Numbered from the stretch's first letter, positions 18,068 through 26,851 are shown. The stretch is DNA of 64,000 nt from Armatimonadetes bacterium Uphvl-Ar2 (GCA_002162095.1 CP021424.1:620001-684000), one strand, 5' to 3'. The notes: a model not told the origin generated them from the sequence alone. Program-made: numbers and translations.

Positions 18068-19125
18068 TTTCGCTGCGGCAAACCCCGGACCTGCCGGAGC
18101 GCGTGATCCCCATCCTCAGCGTCGGGGCGGGAGGAATCGTGGAGAACGCCCACTACCCCGCTTACCTCATGGCCGGCTTCCCGGTCGCGGGGGTCTTTGA
18201 CCCCGTGCGGGAGCGGGCCGAACGCGCCGCGCAGATCGTCGGGGCACCGGTGGTGGATTCGCTCGCCGAGCTTGTCCGCCAAGCCCCAGCCGAGGTCATT
18301 TACGACGTGGCCGTACCCGGAGCGGTGGTGGAAGATGTCCTCGCCGAACTCCCTGATGGTGCGTACGTGCTCATCCAAAAACCACTGGGCGAAACCTATT
18401 CCCAGGCGCAGCGCATCGTCGCCCAGTGCGACGCCAAAGGGCTGCGGGCGGCCGTCAATTTTCAGCTTCGCTGGGCGCCCTACATGCTGGCCCTGCAGGA
18501 CGCCGTGGCCCAAGGGCTGCTGGGCGAGGTCTACGAACTTGAGTTCAAGATTAACGTCCTCACGCCGTGGGCGAACTGGAAATTCCTGGAATCCGCCCTG
18601 CGCATGGAGATGGTCTACCACTCCATCCACTATCTCGATTTGATCCGCCACCTGTGGGGCGAACCCACGGGCGTGATGGCTCTCTCGCTCAACGATCCCT
18701 CGTCCCCGCGCCTGGAATCCACCCGCAGCACCATTAGCCTGAACTACGACCGCACCCGGCGGGCCACCGTGCAGACGTTCCACAACCACCAAGCCCCGCC
18801 CGGCCACGCCGAATCCTACTGCCGCCTGGACGGCACCCAGGGCTCGATGTGGGTGCAAATGGGGCTCAACCTCAACTACCCGGAGGGCGGCCCCGACCGG
18901 ATTGAAATCTGGCGGCAAGGCGATGCCGCGTGGACGGAAATCCCTTGCGAAGGGGGGTGGTTCCCGCATGCCTTCATTGGCCCGATGGCCGCGATGATGC
19001 GCTGGCACGCGGGCGGCCCCGCGCCCTGGACCGAGGTGCACGATAGCCTGGGCACCATGCGCCTGGTGGAGACCGCGTATCGGTGCTCCGATGAAGGTGG
19101 TCGAAACCCGAACCTCGAAAGGTAA
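18064..19125 (+). CDS. Gfo/Idh/MocA-family oxidoreductase
   Basis: 353 residues. Residues 1-125 form an NAD(P)-binding Rossmann domain (PILSVGAGGIVENAHYPAYL, VFDPVRERAERAAQIVG, then VLIQKPLGETYSQA, whose KP is the family hallmark). Residues 130-340 form the alpha/beta substrate domain (NFQLRWAPYM, YHSIHYLDLIRHLWGEP). Members oxidise or reduce sugars, inositols and related compounds. It is coupled to the preceding gene by ATGA and lies 9 bp before the RbsB-like gene, so its substrate is probably the imported sugar. Confidence 0.9.
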   Translation: MISLRQTPDLPERVIPILSVGAGGIVENAHYPAYLMAGFPVAGVFDPVRERAERAAQIVGAPVVDSLAELVRQAPAEVIYDVAVPGAVVEDVLAELPDGAYVLIQKPLGETYSQAQRIVAQCDAKGLRAAVNFQLRWAPYMLALQDAVAQGLLGEVYELEFKINVLTPWANWKFLESALRMEMVYHSIHYLDLIRHLWGEPTGVMALSLNDPSSPRLESTRSTISLNYDRTRRATVQTFHNHQAPPGHAESYCRLDGTQGSMWVQMGLNLNYPEGGPDRIEIWRQGDAAWTEIPCEGGWFPHAFIGPMAAMMRWHAGGPAPWTEVHDSLGTMRLVETAYRCSDEGGRNPNLER

Positions 19126-19134
19126 ATTGCGGCC

Positions 19135-20133
19135 ATGTGGAAATTTGGTTTGGTTGGTGCTCTCTTGTTGGCGACCCTGGCGGGATGTTCCGGGGGTGGT
19201 CAAGCGGCGTCCGGCGAGGCGCCCACGGGCGGAAATGCGCCCACCGCCGCGAAGAAGCGTATTGCCTTCATCCCCAAGGGCGCGACCCACGAGTTTTGGA
19301 AGACCATGCAGGCCGGGGCCGAGAAGGCCGCCAGTGAAAAGGGCGTCGAGCTGATCTGGAAAGCCCCGCTGAAGGAAGACGACCGCGCCGAGCAGATCAA
19401 GGTGGTGGAGAACTTCACCGTGGACAAGGTGGACGGCATCGTGCTAGCCCCGCTGGACGAAAACGCCCTGGCTGTACCCGGGAATGAAGCCATCGCCGCC
19501 GGCATCTCGGTCCTGATCGTCGATAGCGGCATCAAGGGCCTGGAGCCCATCAGCTTCATCGCCACCGACAACTACGCGGCGGGCAAGACCAGCGCTGAGC
19601 GCCTGGCCAAGGCCATGGGCGGCAAGGGCAAGGTCATTGTGCTGCGCTACCTGGAGGGATCGGCCAGCACCATGGCCCGCGAGCAAGGCTTCCTGGACGG
19701 CGCCAAGGAGTTTGGCCTCGAAGTTGTCAGCTCCGAGCAGTACGGCGGCGCCACCCGCGAGAGTGCGCAAACCGCCAGCGAGAACCTGATTTCCCGATTC
19801 AAGGAAGGCGATGCGCTCTCGATGCAGGGCATCTTTGCCCCGAATGAATCCACCACCTTTGGCATGATGCGCGCGCTGGAAGGCGCGGGCCTGCTGGGCA
19901 AGGTGAAGCTGGTCGGGTTTGACTCTTCCCAAGAGCTGCTAGCCGCCGTGCGCGAAGGCAAGATCGAAGGTCTGCTGCTGCAAGACCCCTTCAAGATGGG
20001 TTACCTGGGTGTGACCAAGATGCTGGAGCACCTGAACGGCACCAAGCCTGAACCCAAGATTGACTCCGGCGCGGTGTTCGTGGACAAGACGAACATCGAT
20101 TCCGAAGAAGTCAAGGCGCTGCTGCCCAAGTAA
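19135..20133 (+). CDS. RbsB-type sugar ABC transporter substrate-binding lipoprotein
   Basis: 332 residues. It has a lipoprotein signal MWKFGLVGALLLATLAGC with lipid-modifiable Cys-18, then a Gly/Ala-rich linker, then a family 2 periplasmic-binding fold (RIAFIPKGATHEFWKTMQAG, VDGIVLAPLDENAL, LVGFDSSQELLAAVREGKI). This is the binding component of the importer completed by the next two genes and probably takes a monosaccharide or polyol. The TAA shares one base with the ATG of the ATPase gene (TAATG). Confidence 0.93.
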   Translation: MWKFGLVGALLLATLAGCSGGGQAASGEAPTGGNAPTAAKKRIAFIPKGATHEFWKTMQAGAEKAASEKGVELIWKAPLKEDDRAEQIKVVENFTVDKVDGIVLAPLDENALAVPGNEAIAAGISVLIVDSGIKGLEPISFIATDNYAAGKTSAERLAKAMGGKGKVIVLRYLEGSASTMAREQGFLDGAKEFGLEVVSSEQYGGATRESAQTASENLISRFKEGDALSMQGIFAPNESTTFGMMRALEGAGLLGKVKLVGFDSSQELLAAVREGKIEGLLLQDPFKMGYLGVTKMLEHLNGTKPEPKIDSGAVFVDKTNIDSEEVKALLPK

Positions 20134-21566
20134 TGCTGCGCGCGCACGGCCTGTCCCTTGCGTTCGGCGCGACCCTTGCCCTGCAAGACGTCAGTTTCTC
20201 GGCCCCGGCGGGCCGAGTGCTGGCGGTGATCGGGGAGAACGGCAGCGGCAAAAGCACGCTCCTCAAGATCCTGGCCGGTGAACTGCGACCGCAGGCCGGC
20301 CAGGTGGAGTGGAACGACCAGCCCCTGCGCCCCGGTGACGACCAAGTGCTGCTGGTCCACCAAGAGCTGGCCCTGTGCCCGGACCTGACAGCGGCGGAGA
20401 ACATCTTCCTCGGCCGTATCCCCGGCCCGCGCTACTCTCCCGCTCAGTTGCAAGACCGCGCCCACGCCCTGCTGAGCGGCATGGGCTTCCCCGAGATCCC
20501 CGCCGCCGGACCCACGCGCACATTGCCCATCTCGCAGCGGCAGATTCTGGAGATCGCCCGGGCGGAGGCCCGCGATGCCCCCGTCATCCTGCTCGACGAA
20601 CCCACCAGTTCCCTCACCCAGGCCGATAAGCAGAAGCTTTACGACCTCATCCGCACGCTCAAGGCGCGGGGCCGGACCATCCTCTTCGTCTCGCATTTCT
20701 TGGAGGAAATCCGCGAAGTAGCCGACGACGTGGTCATCTTGCGGGACGGCGTGAAAGTAGCCGAGGGCCAAATCGGGGACTTCACCGACGCGGACATCGT
20801 GCGCCACATGGTGGGGCGCAACGTGGATGACTTCTTCCCCCGCTCCGACCGCACGCGGGGTGAATGCCTCCTCACCATCGAGAACCTGACCGGCACCGAC
20901 GACATGCCCCACCAAGCCTCGCTCCAGGTGCATCGCGGCGAAATTGTGGGCGTGGCGGGCCTCAACGGGGCGGGCCGCACCGAGCTTCTGCGCACCATCT
21001 TTGGCCTGCGCGAAATCAAGTCCGGCCAAGTGCAAGTCAAGAATCTCGCGTCGCTCTCCCCCCGGGCGCACTGGCGCACCCAAACCGGGTTCGTGAGTGA
21101 AGAGCGCAAGCTCGACGGGGTGGCCACCGATCTCAGCGTGGCCGAAAACATCACCCTGCCCCGCCGCCAAGGCTTTCTCAATCGCCCCGCCGAAGGGCGC
21201 AGCGTGGCCCAGCGCTGGATTGATGAGCTGGGCGTGAAGTGCAAAGACCCCGACCAACCCCTGCAAGACCTGAGCGGCGGCAACCAGCAGAAGGTCGCCT
21301 TCGCCCGGCTGTTGCACGCCGAGTGCGACCTGTTCTTGCTAGATGAACCCACGCGCGGCATTGATGTCGGCTCCAAGATTGAACTCTACGCGCAGATGGA
21401 CGCCGCCGCCCAGCGGGGTTGCGCCATCCTAATGACCAGCTCCTACCTCCCCGAACTGCAGGGCATCTGCGATCGCATTGCGGTGATGAATCGCGGGCGA
21501 TTGGTGGCGATTCACGACGGCCGGACGGTGGATTCGGCGACCCTCATGGCGGACAGCATTCAATGA
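20133..21566 (+). CDS. RbsA-type sugar ABC transporter ATP-binding protein (double ATPase)
   Basis: 477 residues with two fused ATPase domains. In the first, Walker A is GENGSGKST (34-42) and Walker B VILLDEPTSS. In the second, the P-loop is the degenerate GLNGAGRTE usual in RbsA/MglA, with signature LSGGNQQKVAFAR and Walker B LFLLDEPTRGID. Only the first nucleotide site is likely to be fully active, as in the family. The CDS overlaps the RbsC start by four bases. Confidence 0.95.
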   Translation: MLRAHGLSLAFGATLALQDVSFSAPAGRVLAVIGENGSGKSTLLKILAGELRPQAGQVEWNDQPLRPGDDQVLLVHQELALCPDLTAAENIFLGRIPGPRYSPAQLQDRAHALLSGMGFPEIPAAGPTRTLPISQRQILEIARAEARDAPVILLDEPTSSLTQADKQKLYDLIRTLKARGRTILFVSHFLEEIREVADDVVILRDGVKVAEGQIGDFTDADIVRHMVGRNVDDFFPRSDRTRGECLLTIENLTGTDDMPHQASLQVHRGEIVGVAGLNGAGRTELLRTIFGLREIKSGQVQVKNLASLSPRAHWRTQTGFVSEERKLDGVATDLSVAENITLPRRQGFLNRPAEGRSVAQRWIDELGVKCKDPDQPLQDLSGGNQQKVAFARLLHAECDLFLLDEPTRGIDVGSKIELYAQMDAAAQRGCAILMTSSYLPELQGICDRIAVMNRGRLVAIHDGRTVDSATLMADSIQ

Positions 21567-22522
21567 AGAAAGACCACTCCTTGCCGATTCTCATCGGGGC
21601 CTGGATCCTCATCTACCTCGCGTTTGCCGTGGCCAAGCCGGGCGTGTTTTTCTCCCTTAGCAACGTGGAGCAGCTGGTGCGCCAATCGCTCGTCATCGGG
21701 CTCGGCGCGCTGGGCATCACCTACATCATCGTGGCGGGGGGCATTGACCTCAGCGCGGGGTCGGTGGTGGCGCTGGCCACCGTCACCGGGGCCATGACCC
21801 TGGACCAAACCGGCAGTGTGGGGGCGGCCATCGGCGCGTGCTTGCTCACGGGGCTAGTGTGCGGCCTGCTCAATGGCGTGCTCATCACCCGGCTCGGGGC
21901 GGGGCCATTCATCGTCACTTTGGTGTCCATGCTGGCCCTGCGGGGCGTAGCCAAAGGCATCTCGGGCGAGAAGCCGGTCTATCCCGAAGCCCCGCAGTGG
22001 ATCGGGCAGTTGACGGGGGCGCTGACCGCCGAGAACCGCTGGATGATCATCCCGCCGGGCGGCTGGATCTGGGTGGTGTGCACCGCCGCTTTTGCCTGGG
22101 CGCTGCGCTACACCACCTTTGGCCGCAACGTGGTGGCGATTGGCAGCAATGAAGCCGCCGCCCGCGTGTGCGGGGTGCAGGTGAACCGCGTGAAGGTGGC
22201 CACCTACGCCCTGGGCGGCGCGATGTTCGGGCTGGCGGGGTTGATGCTTCTATCGCGGACGCGCACCGGGGATATGAGCTCGGCGATGGGGGCCGAACTG
22301 AGCATGATTGCGGCGGCGGTGATCGGTGGGGCCAGCCTCAGCGGCGGCCAGGGCAACCTGGTGGGGGCCTCCGTGGGGGCGCTGGTGATGGCGACGATCA
22401 ATATGGGGTGCAACACGGTGGGGCTCTCCAATTGGGTGCAAGAGATCCTCACCGGGGTGATTATCTTGGTAGCGGTGGCGGTGGACCGGCTGCGGGCGCG
22501 GCAGTTGTCGGTGGCGGGGTAG
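21563..22522 (+). CDS. RbsC-type sugar ABC transporter permease
   Basis: 319 residues with about eight to ten membrane segments. It has the conserved GITYIIVAGGIDLSAGSVVAL and the C-terminal GAELSMIAAAVIGGASLSGGQG typical of the RbsC/AraH/XylH family. The ATG at 21563 overlaps the RbsA TGA; a longer open frame lies inside rbsA and is rejected. It is the last gene of the operon; 128 bases without a gene follow. Confidence 0.94.
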   Translation: MKKDHSLPILIGAWILIYLAFAVAKPGVFFSLSNVEQLVRQSLVIGLGALGITYIIVAGGIDLSAGSVVALATVTGAMTLDQTGSVGAAIGACLLTGLVCGLLNGVLITRLGAGPFIVTLVSMLALRGVAKGISGEKPVYPEAPQWIGQLTGALTAENRWMIIPPGGWIWVVCTAAFAWALRYTTFGRNVVAIGSNEAAARVCGVQVNRVKVATYALGGAMFGLAGLMLLSRTRTGDMSSAMGAELSMIAAAVIGGASLSGGQGNLVGASVGALVMATINMGCNTVGLSNWVQEILTGVIILVAVAVDRLRARQLSVAG

Positions 22523-22650
22523 TTCGGGGCAGGCAGCCCAAAGGTCATCCCCCCAGTTCGTTCGCAAAAGCTCGCTCGGTTTGTAGACTTCTCGCAGCGC
22601 AACCCTGGTACGCTTCGGCCCGTTAGGGTCGATAGAGGAGGGTTTTTGAA

Positions 22651-23019
22651 TTGAAATTACATTTGCTGGCGGCGGGATTCTCCATGGTCACGTACTTGCT
22701 GATGGATATTCCTACGATGCAGAGAGTGGGATTTGGCCTCGTCTTTGCCTCGTCCGTGATCTTTGGACTCCTCACATTCTTCGCATCCCTCGGGCTCGCC
22801 AAGTGGGGATCGCGTCTTCACGGTGCCTTCGGCGTAATCCTTCTCGTCATTTCGCTCATCAACGTTTACACCTTCCATTTCAGCCTTGCGTACGTGATGG
22901 GAGCCGATGCTCTCATGATGGCGGAGACCCCCATTCGCTACGTTTTGTCGGCGATCCTGACGGCCGTCGCCATCTCATCGCTCTGTTCGCAATGGTGGCC
23001 CGAGGGGCGCCGCGCATGA
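22651..23019 (+). CDS. Small integral membrane protein, function unknown
   Basis: 122 residues with four predicted membrane helices (around 5-22, 27-52, 60-83 and 92-115). The start is a TTG preceded by a good ribosome-binding site (GAGGAGGG about eight bases upstream). I recognise no family; the four-helix layout resembles DoxX or DUF4149-like proteins only loosely. Its stop overlaps the ATG of the pseudopilin-like gene (ATGA), so the two are coupled. Confidence 0.6.
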   Translation: MKLHLLAAGFSMVTYLLMDIPTMQRVGFGLVFASSVIFGLLTFFASLGLAKWGSRLHGAFGVILLVISLINVYTFHFSLAYVMGADALMMAETPIRYVLSAILTAVAISSLCSQWWPEGRRA

Positions 23020-23645
23020 AATCTCGCGCGTTCACCCTGGTAGAGCTATTGGTCTCGTTGGGCATCATTGCGGCGTTGGCCGGGCTGACCTTTGGTGCGA
23101 CCGTCACGGCGAAGCGGAACGCTCATCTTTCCAGCAATGCCGTCCGGCTTCGACAGATTGGTGTGGCCCTGGAACTCTATGCGCAGGATCACGGAGCCAT
23201 GCCGCTCCGCTCACTGCAAGTCATCGCGGATGAAAAGTATCTTAAAGATGACCGGCTCTTGAAGTCGCCGCTGGAGACGTACCCCGAGGGCTATGCCAAT
23301 CAGTTTGATAAGTGCATCGGAGTAGGGACTATTGTTGGTGGTCCGCGCGTGCAGTCAGACTTTCATCCCTTCATAGCCAGGTCAGGTGCTCCTTCTATGT
23401 ACGAGCACATGAAGGAGTGGAACGATAGCCCCGGTTTGGCAGTGGACTTCTCCATTGGAAAGAGGGTGGGTACGGGATGTTTCTACGAGTACTCAGGCAA
23501 GTACCATCGGCTCCAAGGCGATCTTTCGGTTGTCGTTCGCGAGCGCCGGATTCGCCACTTTCCCCTAAACTCATACGGCACGGACCCGAGAACGGTTTTC
23601 ATTGACGAGTTGCCTGACGACCAATGGGGTCCGATCTTACGATAG
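23016..23645 (+). CDS. Pseudopilin-like protein with prepilin leader
   Basis: 209 residues. MKSRAFTLVELLVSLGIIAALA is a class III prepilin signal with cleavage after Ala-5 (A|FTLVE), a less usual -1 residue than Gly. The rest has short PulG-like alpha/beta stretches (NAVRLRQIGVALELYAQDHG) and a C-terminal part I do not recognise. It lacks the H-x9-DG-like end of the DUF1559 proteins elsewhere in this window. It is coupled to a four-helix membrane protein, so it may be a membrane or surface scaffold rather than a pilus subunit. Confidence 0.8.
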   Translation: MKSRAFTLVELLVSLGIIAALAGLTFGATVTAKRNAHLSSNAVRLRQIGVALELYAQDHGAMPLRSLQVIADEKYLKDDRLLKSPLETYPEGYANQFDKCIGVGTIVGGPRVQSDFHPFIARSGAPSMYEHMKEWNDSPGLAVDFSIGKRVGTGCFYEYSGKYHRLQGDLSVVVRERRIRHFPLNSYGTDPRTVFIDELPDDQWGPILR

Positions 23646-23669
23646 GGCTCGACAACTGATTTCTAATCC

Positions 23670-24218
23670 TTGAGAGAATCCCAACCCGTCTCGAGCCTGA
23701 GGGCGAACAAATGGGCCACCATGCCGGATGGAGCGGGGGTTTACCGTTGGTACTTCCCTCCCGAGGCCATCCACCAGCTGAAGATTGACGCTTACGCACC
23801 GGTGGAGCATCTGAAGTTCCGCACCGCCCCCCACGGCCACGTTTGCCTCTATCACGGCATGGCCAACAGCCTAGCCCAGCGCATCCAATGGCACGCCGCC
23901 CAGCGGCTGGCCCGGTCCAGCATGGCCTCGGGGTTCCTCTCCACCTTTCGCTTCACCCTCCTGGCGCTCAACCAGTTCGACTACTGGCAAGACGAAGCGA
24001 AACTCAACGCCTACTTCGATCAACTCTGGGTGGACTGGCAGCCGGCGGAATCCCGCCCCCACGCCCTGGAACTGGAACACCAAGAGTTCCGGAGCGGCTT
24101 TCATTACCCGCTCAACATCCAAGGCAACCCCGCGCCGGAGCTGGCGGCGTATCTCAAATTCGTCAAGCAGACCCGCAAGTCGTATAAGATTCTCACCCTG
24201 GGACAAAACCATGAGTGA
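23670..24218 (+). CDS. GIY-YIG-like nuclease-fold protein
   Basis: 182 residues from a TTG; an ATG at 23721 would remove 17. GAGVYRWYFP (22-31) and HVCLYHGMANSLAQRIQWHAAQ (split here at the natural strand-helix break, from ~57) match the GIY and YIG halves of the fold, with Arg in the helix. YIG reads YHG. The downstream Glu (ELEHQEF) could be the metal ligand. DNA cleavage is plausible but not certain. It overlaps the DUF6884-like gene by eight bases, so the two probably act together. Confidence 0.6.
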   Translation: MRESQPVSSLRANKWATMPDGAGVYRWYFPPEAIHQLKIDAYAPVEHLKFRTAPHGHVCLYHGMANSLAQRIQWHAAQRLARSSMASGFLSTFRFTLLALNQFDYWQDEAKLNAYFDQLWVDWQPAESRPHALELEHQEFRSGFHYPLNIQGNPAPELAAYLKFVKQTRKSYKILTLGQNHE

Positions 24219-24630
24219 GCGAGTCCTCTTCGTGTCTTGCGTTGGGAAGAAGCGCGCCCGCGCGTGCCCCGCCAAGGATATCTACGAATCGGCCTGGTTT
24301 CTTAAGGCCCGCGTGTTCGCCGAGCGAACGGGGCTCCCGTGGTACATCCTTTCCGCCGAGCACGGGCTACTACACCCGGACACCGTCATCGCGCCCTACG
24401 AAAAGACCCTGAACACCATGGGCGTGCGCGACCGCCGGGCCTGGGCGGAGCGAGTGGCGGCCGAGATCGCGGCGGAACTACCGGTCCTTAAGCACGCCAC
24501 CATCCTGGCCGGGGACCGCTACCGCGATTTCCTTACCCCCATGCTCCAAGCCCAGGGAGTGCAAGTGGACGTGCCGATGCAGGGCCTCCGCATCGGCGAG
24601 CAACTCCGCTGGCTCGACCGACACCACTAA
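24211..24630 (+). CDS. DUF6884-like protein
   Basis: 139 residues. It starts VLFVSCVGKKRARACPAKDIY and continues with LPWYILSAEHGLLHPDTVIAPYEKTLNTM and LAGDRYRDFLTPML (quoted in parts). This is the pattern of DUF6884 proteins, related by fold to a domain seen in archaeosine and 7-deazaguanine enzymes. Members are common in phages and mobile regions; the biochemical role is unknown. Overlap with the GIY-YIG-like gene suggests a two-gene cassette. It is convergent with the membrane gene at 24627, sharing three stop-codon bases. Confidence 0.65.
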   Translation: MSERVLFVSCVGKKRARACPAKDIYESAWFLKARVFAERTGLPWYILSAEHGLLHPDTVIAPYEKTLNTMGVRDRRAWAERVAAEIAAELPVLKHATILAGDRYRDFLTPMLQAQGVQVDVPMQGLRIGEQLRWLDRHH

Positions 24631-25322
24631 GCGCGTTGATCTCTCGCGGACCGGATCGCTGACGTCACGAGAACGATCAATCCAATGATCAAGAGGGGCC
24701 AGGCCAGGATGAAAAGGCCACTGATGATCTCATCCACGCCCGTGTTCACGTTCTGTGGCCGATTGTTGCCCCCCATAATCTCAATGACGTACCCCGCCCG
24801 GCCGGTCAGAACTAGCCCAATGATAATCCCGCACAAGGGCGTCATCAGGATCGCCGTGGCCGTACCACCGTCATTCCCGGCCGCCCGAATGAAGATGTAG
24901 TACGCCAGCGCCACTCGCCAGATGGCAACAATCAGCAGGAACCACATGTTGATGTTTTGCGCCACGGGTAACGGGAACATCATTTCGACAGGGATGGCGT
25001 AAACCAACCCAGGTCCGCTGGTCATGGCGACTAGGGTGAGTATCTTCCAGTAGTTCAGCCGCTCATAACTTGCCAGCCACGACGTGCAGAACAAAATGAA
25101 CGACAAAACGAAGATGTAAGCGACGGAGGGCAAGCCAGTCTTGGCAAACAGGGGTGCCTCGGGGAAATCCCAGTTCCTACCGATCCCCACCAACCAGGTC
25201 ACGGCGAAGCCGATGAGAAAGTGCGGCAAACCCAAGCGATCCCACAGCTTATCGTCCGCCCGGAACGTGAGAAAGCGCAGGCAGTCCGTGAAGGCTTCTC
25301 GGTAGCGTTGCTTCTCAGTCAT
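24627..25322 (-). CDS. Multi-pass membrane protein, Yip1-like, function unknown
   Basis: 231 residues with about five to six membrane helices. The N-terminal cytoplasmic stretch (REAFTDCLRFLTFRADDKLW) and the helix pattern recall Yip1-family membrane proteins, but I cannot assign it firmly. Its ATG lies eight bases inside the end of the radical SAM gene, so it is coupled to it and may anchor it or act on the same lipid or surface product. Confidence 0.55.
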   Translation of the reverse strand: MTEKQRYREAFTDCLRFLTFRADDKLWDRLGLPHFLIGFAVTWLVGIGRNWDFPEAPLFAKTGLPSVAYIFVLSFILFCTSWLASYERLNYWKILTLVAMTSGPGLVYAIPVEMMFPLPVAQNINMWFLLIVAIWRVALAYYIFIRAAGNDGGTATAILMTPLCGIIIGLVLTGRAGYVIEIMGGNNRPQNVNTGVDEIISGLFILAWPLLIIGLIVLVTSAIRSARDQRA

Positions 25323-26643
25323 GGCGAGGTCGATTCCTATAGATTCGGGTTCGAATGGCGCGGCGGTGCTCGGTCGCTCGCACCGAATATACCGAACTGA
25401 TCAGTTCTGCAAATTGATCTCGCAATTCAGTCGGAGAGAAGTTCTTGGGTTGGAAATTGACATCAAACAAGGTGCATTTTTCGTACGCCAAGGGATCAAG
25501 AAGCCGGCCCTGCTTCCCTAGTTCTTGATGCAATTGCGTACCTGGGAAAGGCGTGAGAATCGTGAGCTGAACCTCGGAGAGTCCGGACTCTTCGATGAAA
25601 TCTCTCGTTGCGGCAAAGGTATCCGGGGTGTCTTGATCGAACCCGAATACGAAGCATCCGTTGACACTAATCCCATTCTCTTGAATCGTGTGGATTTGCC
25701 GAAGGTAGCGCTCTCGCTGACGTTTCTTCCACTTGCCGCTATCGGTGCCGTGGTCCAAGCTCTCGGGAGAGATGGACTCCAGCCCCATCAGAACTTGGGT
25801 GCAGCCAGCCCGCGCCAGAGTTTGGACCAACTCAGGATCATCCCCCAGCGAGACATCGGTTTCGGTGAACCACTTGAGGCCAGGAAACTCGCTCATCACG
25901 GCCGCCAGCTCTCGCCCCCAACCCTTATTGACGAACGTATTGTCGTCTGCCAATTCGATGAAGGGCGCAGGCCACCGCGTGGTCACCGCCGAGAGTTCTT
26001 GACGGATGCGTTCTGCACTCTTTCGCTTGTAGGGGCTGATGAGCCGGCTCGCAGCGCAAAACGAGCAATCCAAGGGGCAGCCCCGGGTGGTCTGCACGGG
26101 AATGCGATTGTATCGGTCAAGGTCCAACAAGTCGAACCGAGGCAGGGGGGCGCTATCAAGAGGCTCGGTAGTGTGTAGTGTTCCGTACCTCGGTTGTAAC
26201 TCACCCCGTTCGAAGTCGGCAATCACTTGGGGCCAAATCCATTCCCCCTGCCCGACCACAATCGCCGAGGCGTGGCGTTGGGCTTCATCGGGGCGCGCCG
26301 AAACGTGGAGTCCGCCCAGGATAACTGAGATTCCTTCGGCTCGCAACTGATCGGCAAGTTGATAAGACTCCTTTGCGCGAGCCGTGAGAAAAGAGAGAGC
26401 GACTAGCTCGGGCTTGGCTGCCCGAATGGCTTCAATGGCTGCTTCGACTTCGCCATCGGCTTCCTGATAAGCCACCGTCCAAGAGGAAGGCGTGGCTCCG
26501 GCCAGCGTCAATAGCCCGAGACTGGGCATGGAGGCAATGACATTGCCGCGTTCAACAAACCCCGGAAGGGTCAGTCCGAGGCGCAGGATATCCGTATCGT
26601 AGATACGGACCCCACTAAGTGCCACGAACAGGGCCAGCGGCAT
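25315..26643 (-). CDS. B12-binding-domain radical SAM protein
   Basis: 442 residues from the ATG at 26643. The N-terminal 150 residues form a cobalamin-binding-like domain (PELVALSFLTARAKESYQ, GISVILGGLHVSARPDEA). The radical SAM cluster motif CPLDCSFC (CxxxCxxC) is at ~189-196 and the TIM-barrel half follows (GCTQVLMGLESISPESL, GISVNGCFVFGFDQDTPDTF). Such proteins usually catalyse methylation or hopanoid, lipid or antibiotic modification. The only neighbour is the coupled membrane protein, so the substrate is unknown. Upstream lies the decayed repeat copy that borders the hipBA insertion. Confidence 0.88.
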   Translation of the reverse strand: MPLALFVALSGVRIYDTDILRLGLTLPGFVERGNVIASMPSLGLLTLAGATPSSWTVAYQEADGEVEAAIEAIRAAKPELVALSFLTARAKESYQLADQLRAEGISVILGGLHVSARPDEAQRHASAIVVGQGEWIWPQVIADFERGELQPRYGTLHTTEPLDSAPLPRFDLLDLDRYNRIPVQTTRGCPLDCSFCAASRLISPYKRKSAERIRQELSAVTTRWPAPFIELADDNTFVNKGWGRELAAVMSEFPGLKWFTETDVSLGDDPELVQTLARAGCTQVLMGLESISPESLDHGTDSGKWKKRQRERYLRQIHTIQENGISVNGCFVFGFDQDTPDTFAATRDFIEESGLSEVQLTILTPFPGTQLHQELGKQGRLLDPLAYEKCTLFDVNFQPKNFSPTELRDQFAELISSVYSVRATEHRRAIRTRIYRNRPRHD

Positions 26644-26724
26644 CAACAGAGTCTACCAGTGCCCCAGGCAGTGGTCGATTTGGATTGCGAACAAACTCAC
26701 TATGTGGATGAAGTGAACTGCGAC

Positions 26725-26784
26725 GCTCACTCAAGCCGAACTTAATCAAGGAAGAACGTCACCGGGCGACCCGCCCCCGCCACC
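26725..26784. repeat. 60-bp direct repeat, decayed copy (distal border of hipBA insertion)
   Basis: Matches 28389-28448 at 56 of 60 positions; the last 34 bases are identical. The partner is the true 3' end of the GH2/GH5-like gene. Here the equivalent frame ends early at a TAA (coding VTFFLD then stop), so this is a remnant. The surrounding 205 bases, 26647-26851, hold no gene. Confidence 0.85.
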
Positions 26785-26851
26785 AACCTGGCCGGGGGCC
26801 GCTTCTCCGAGTTCCATACCCTGATTCGCTAAGCGCGTGCCAGCTAAGCCT

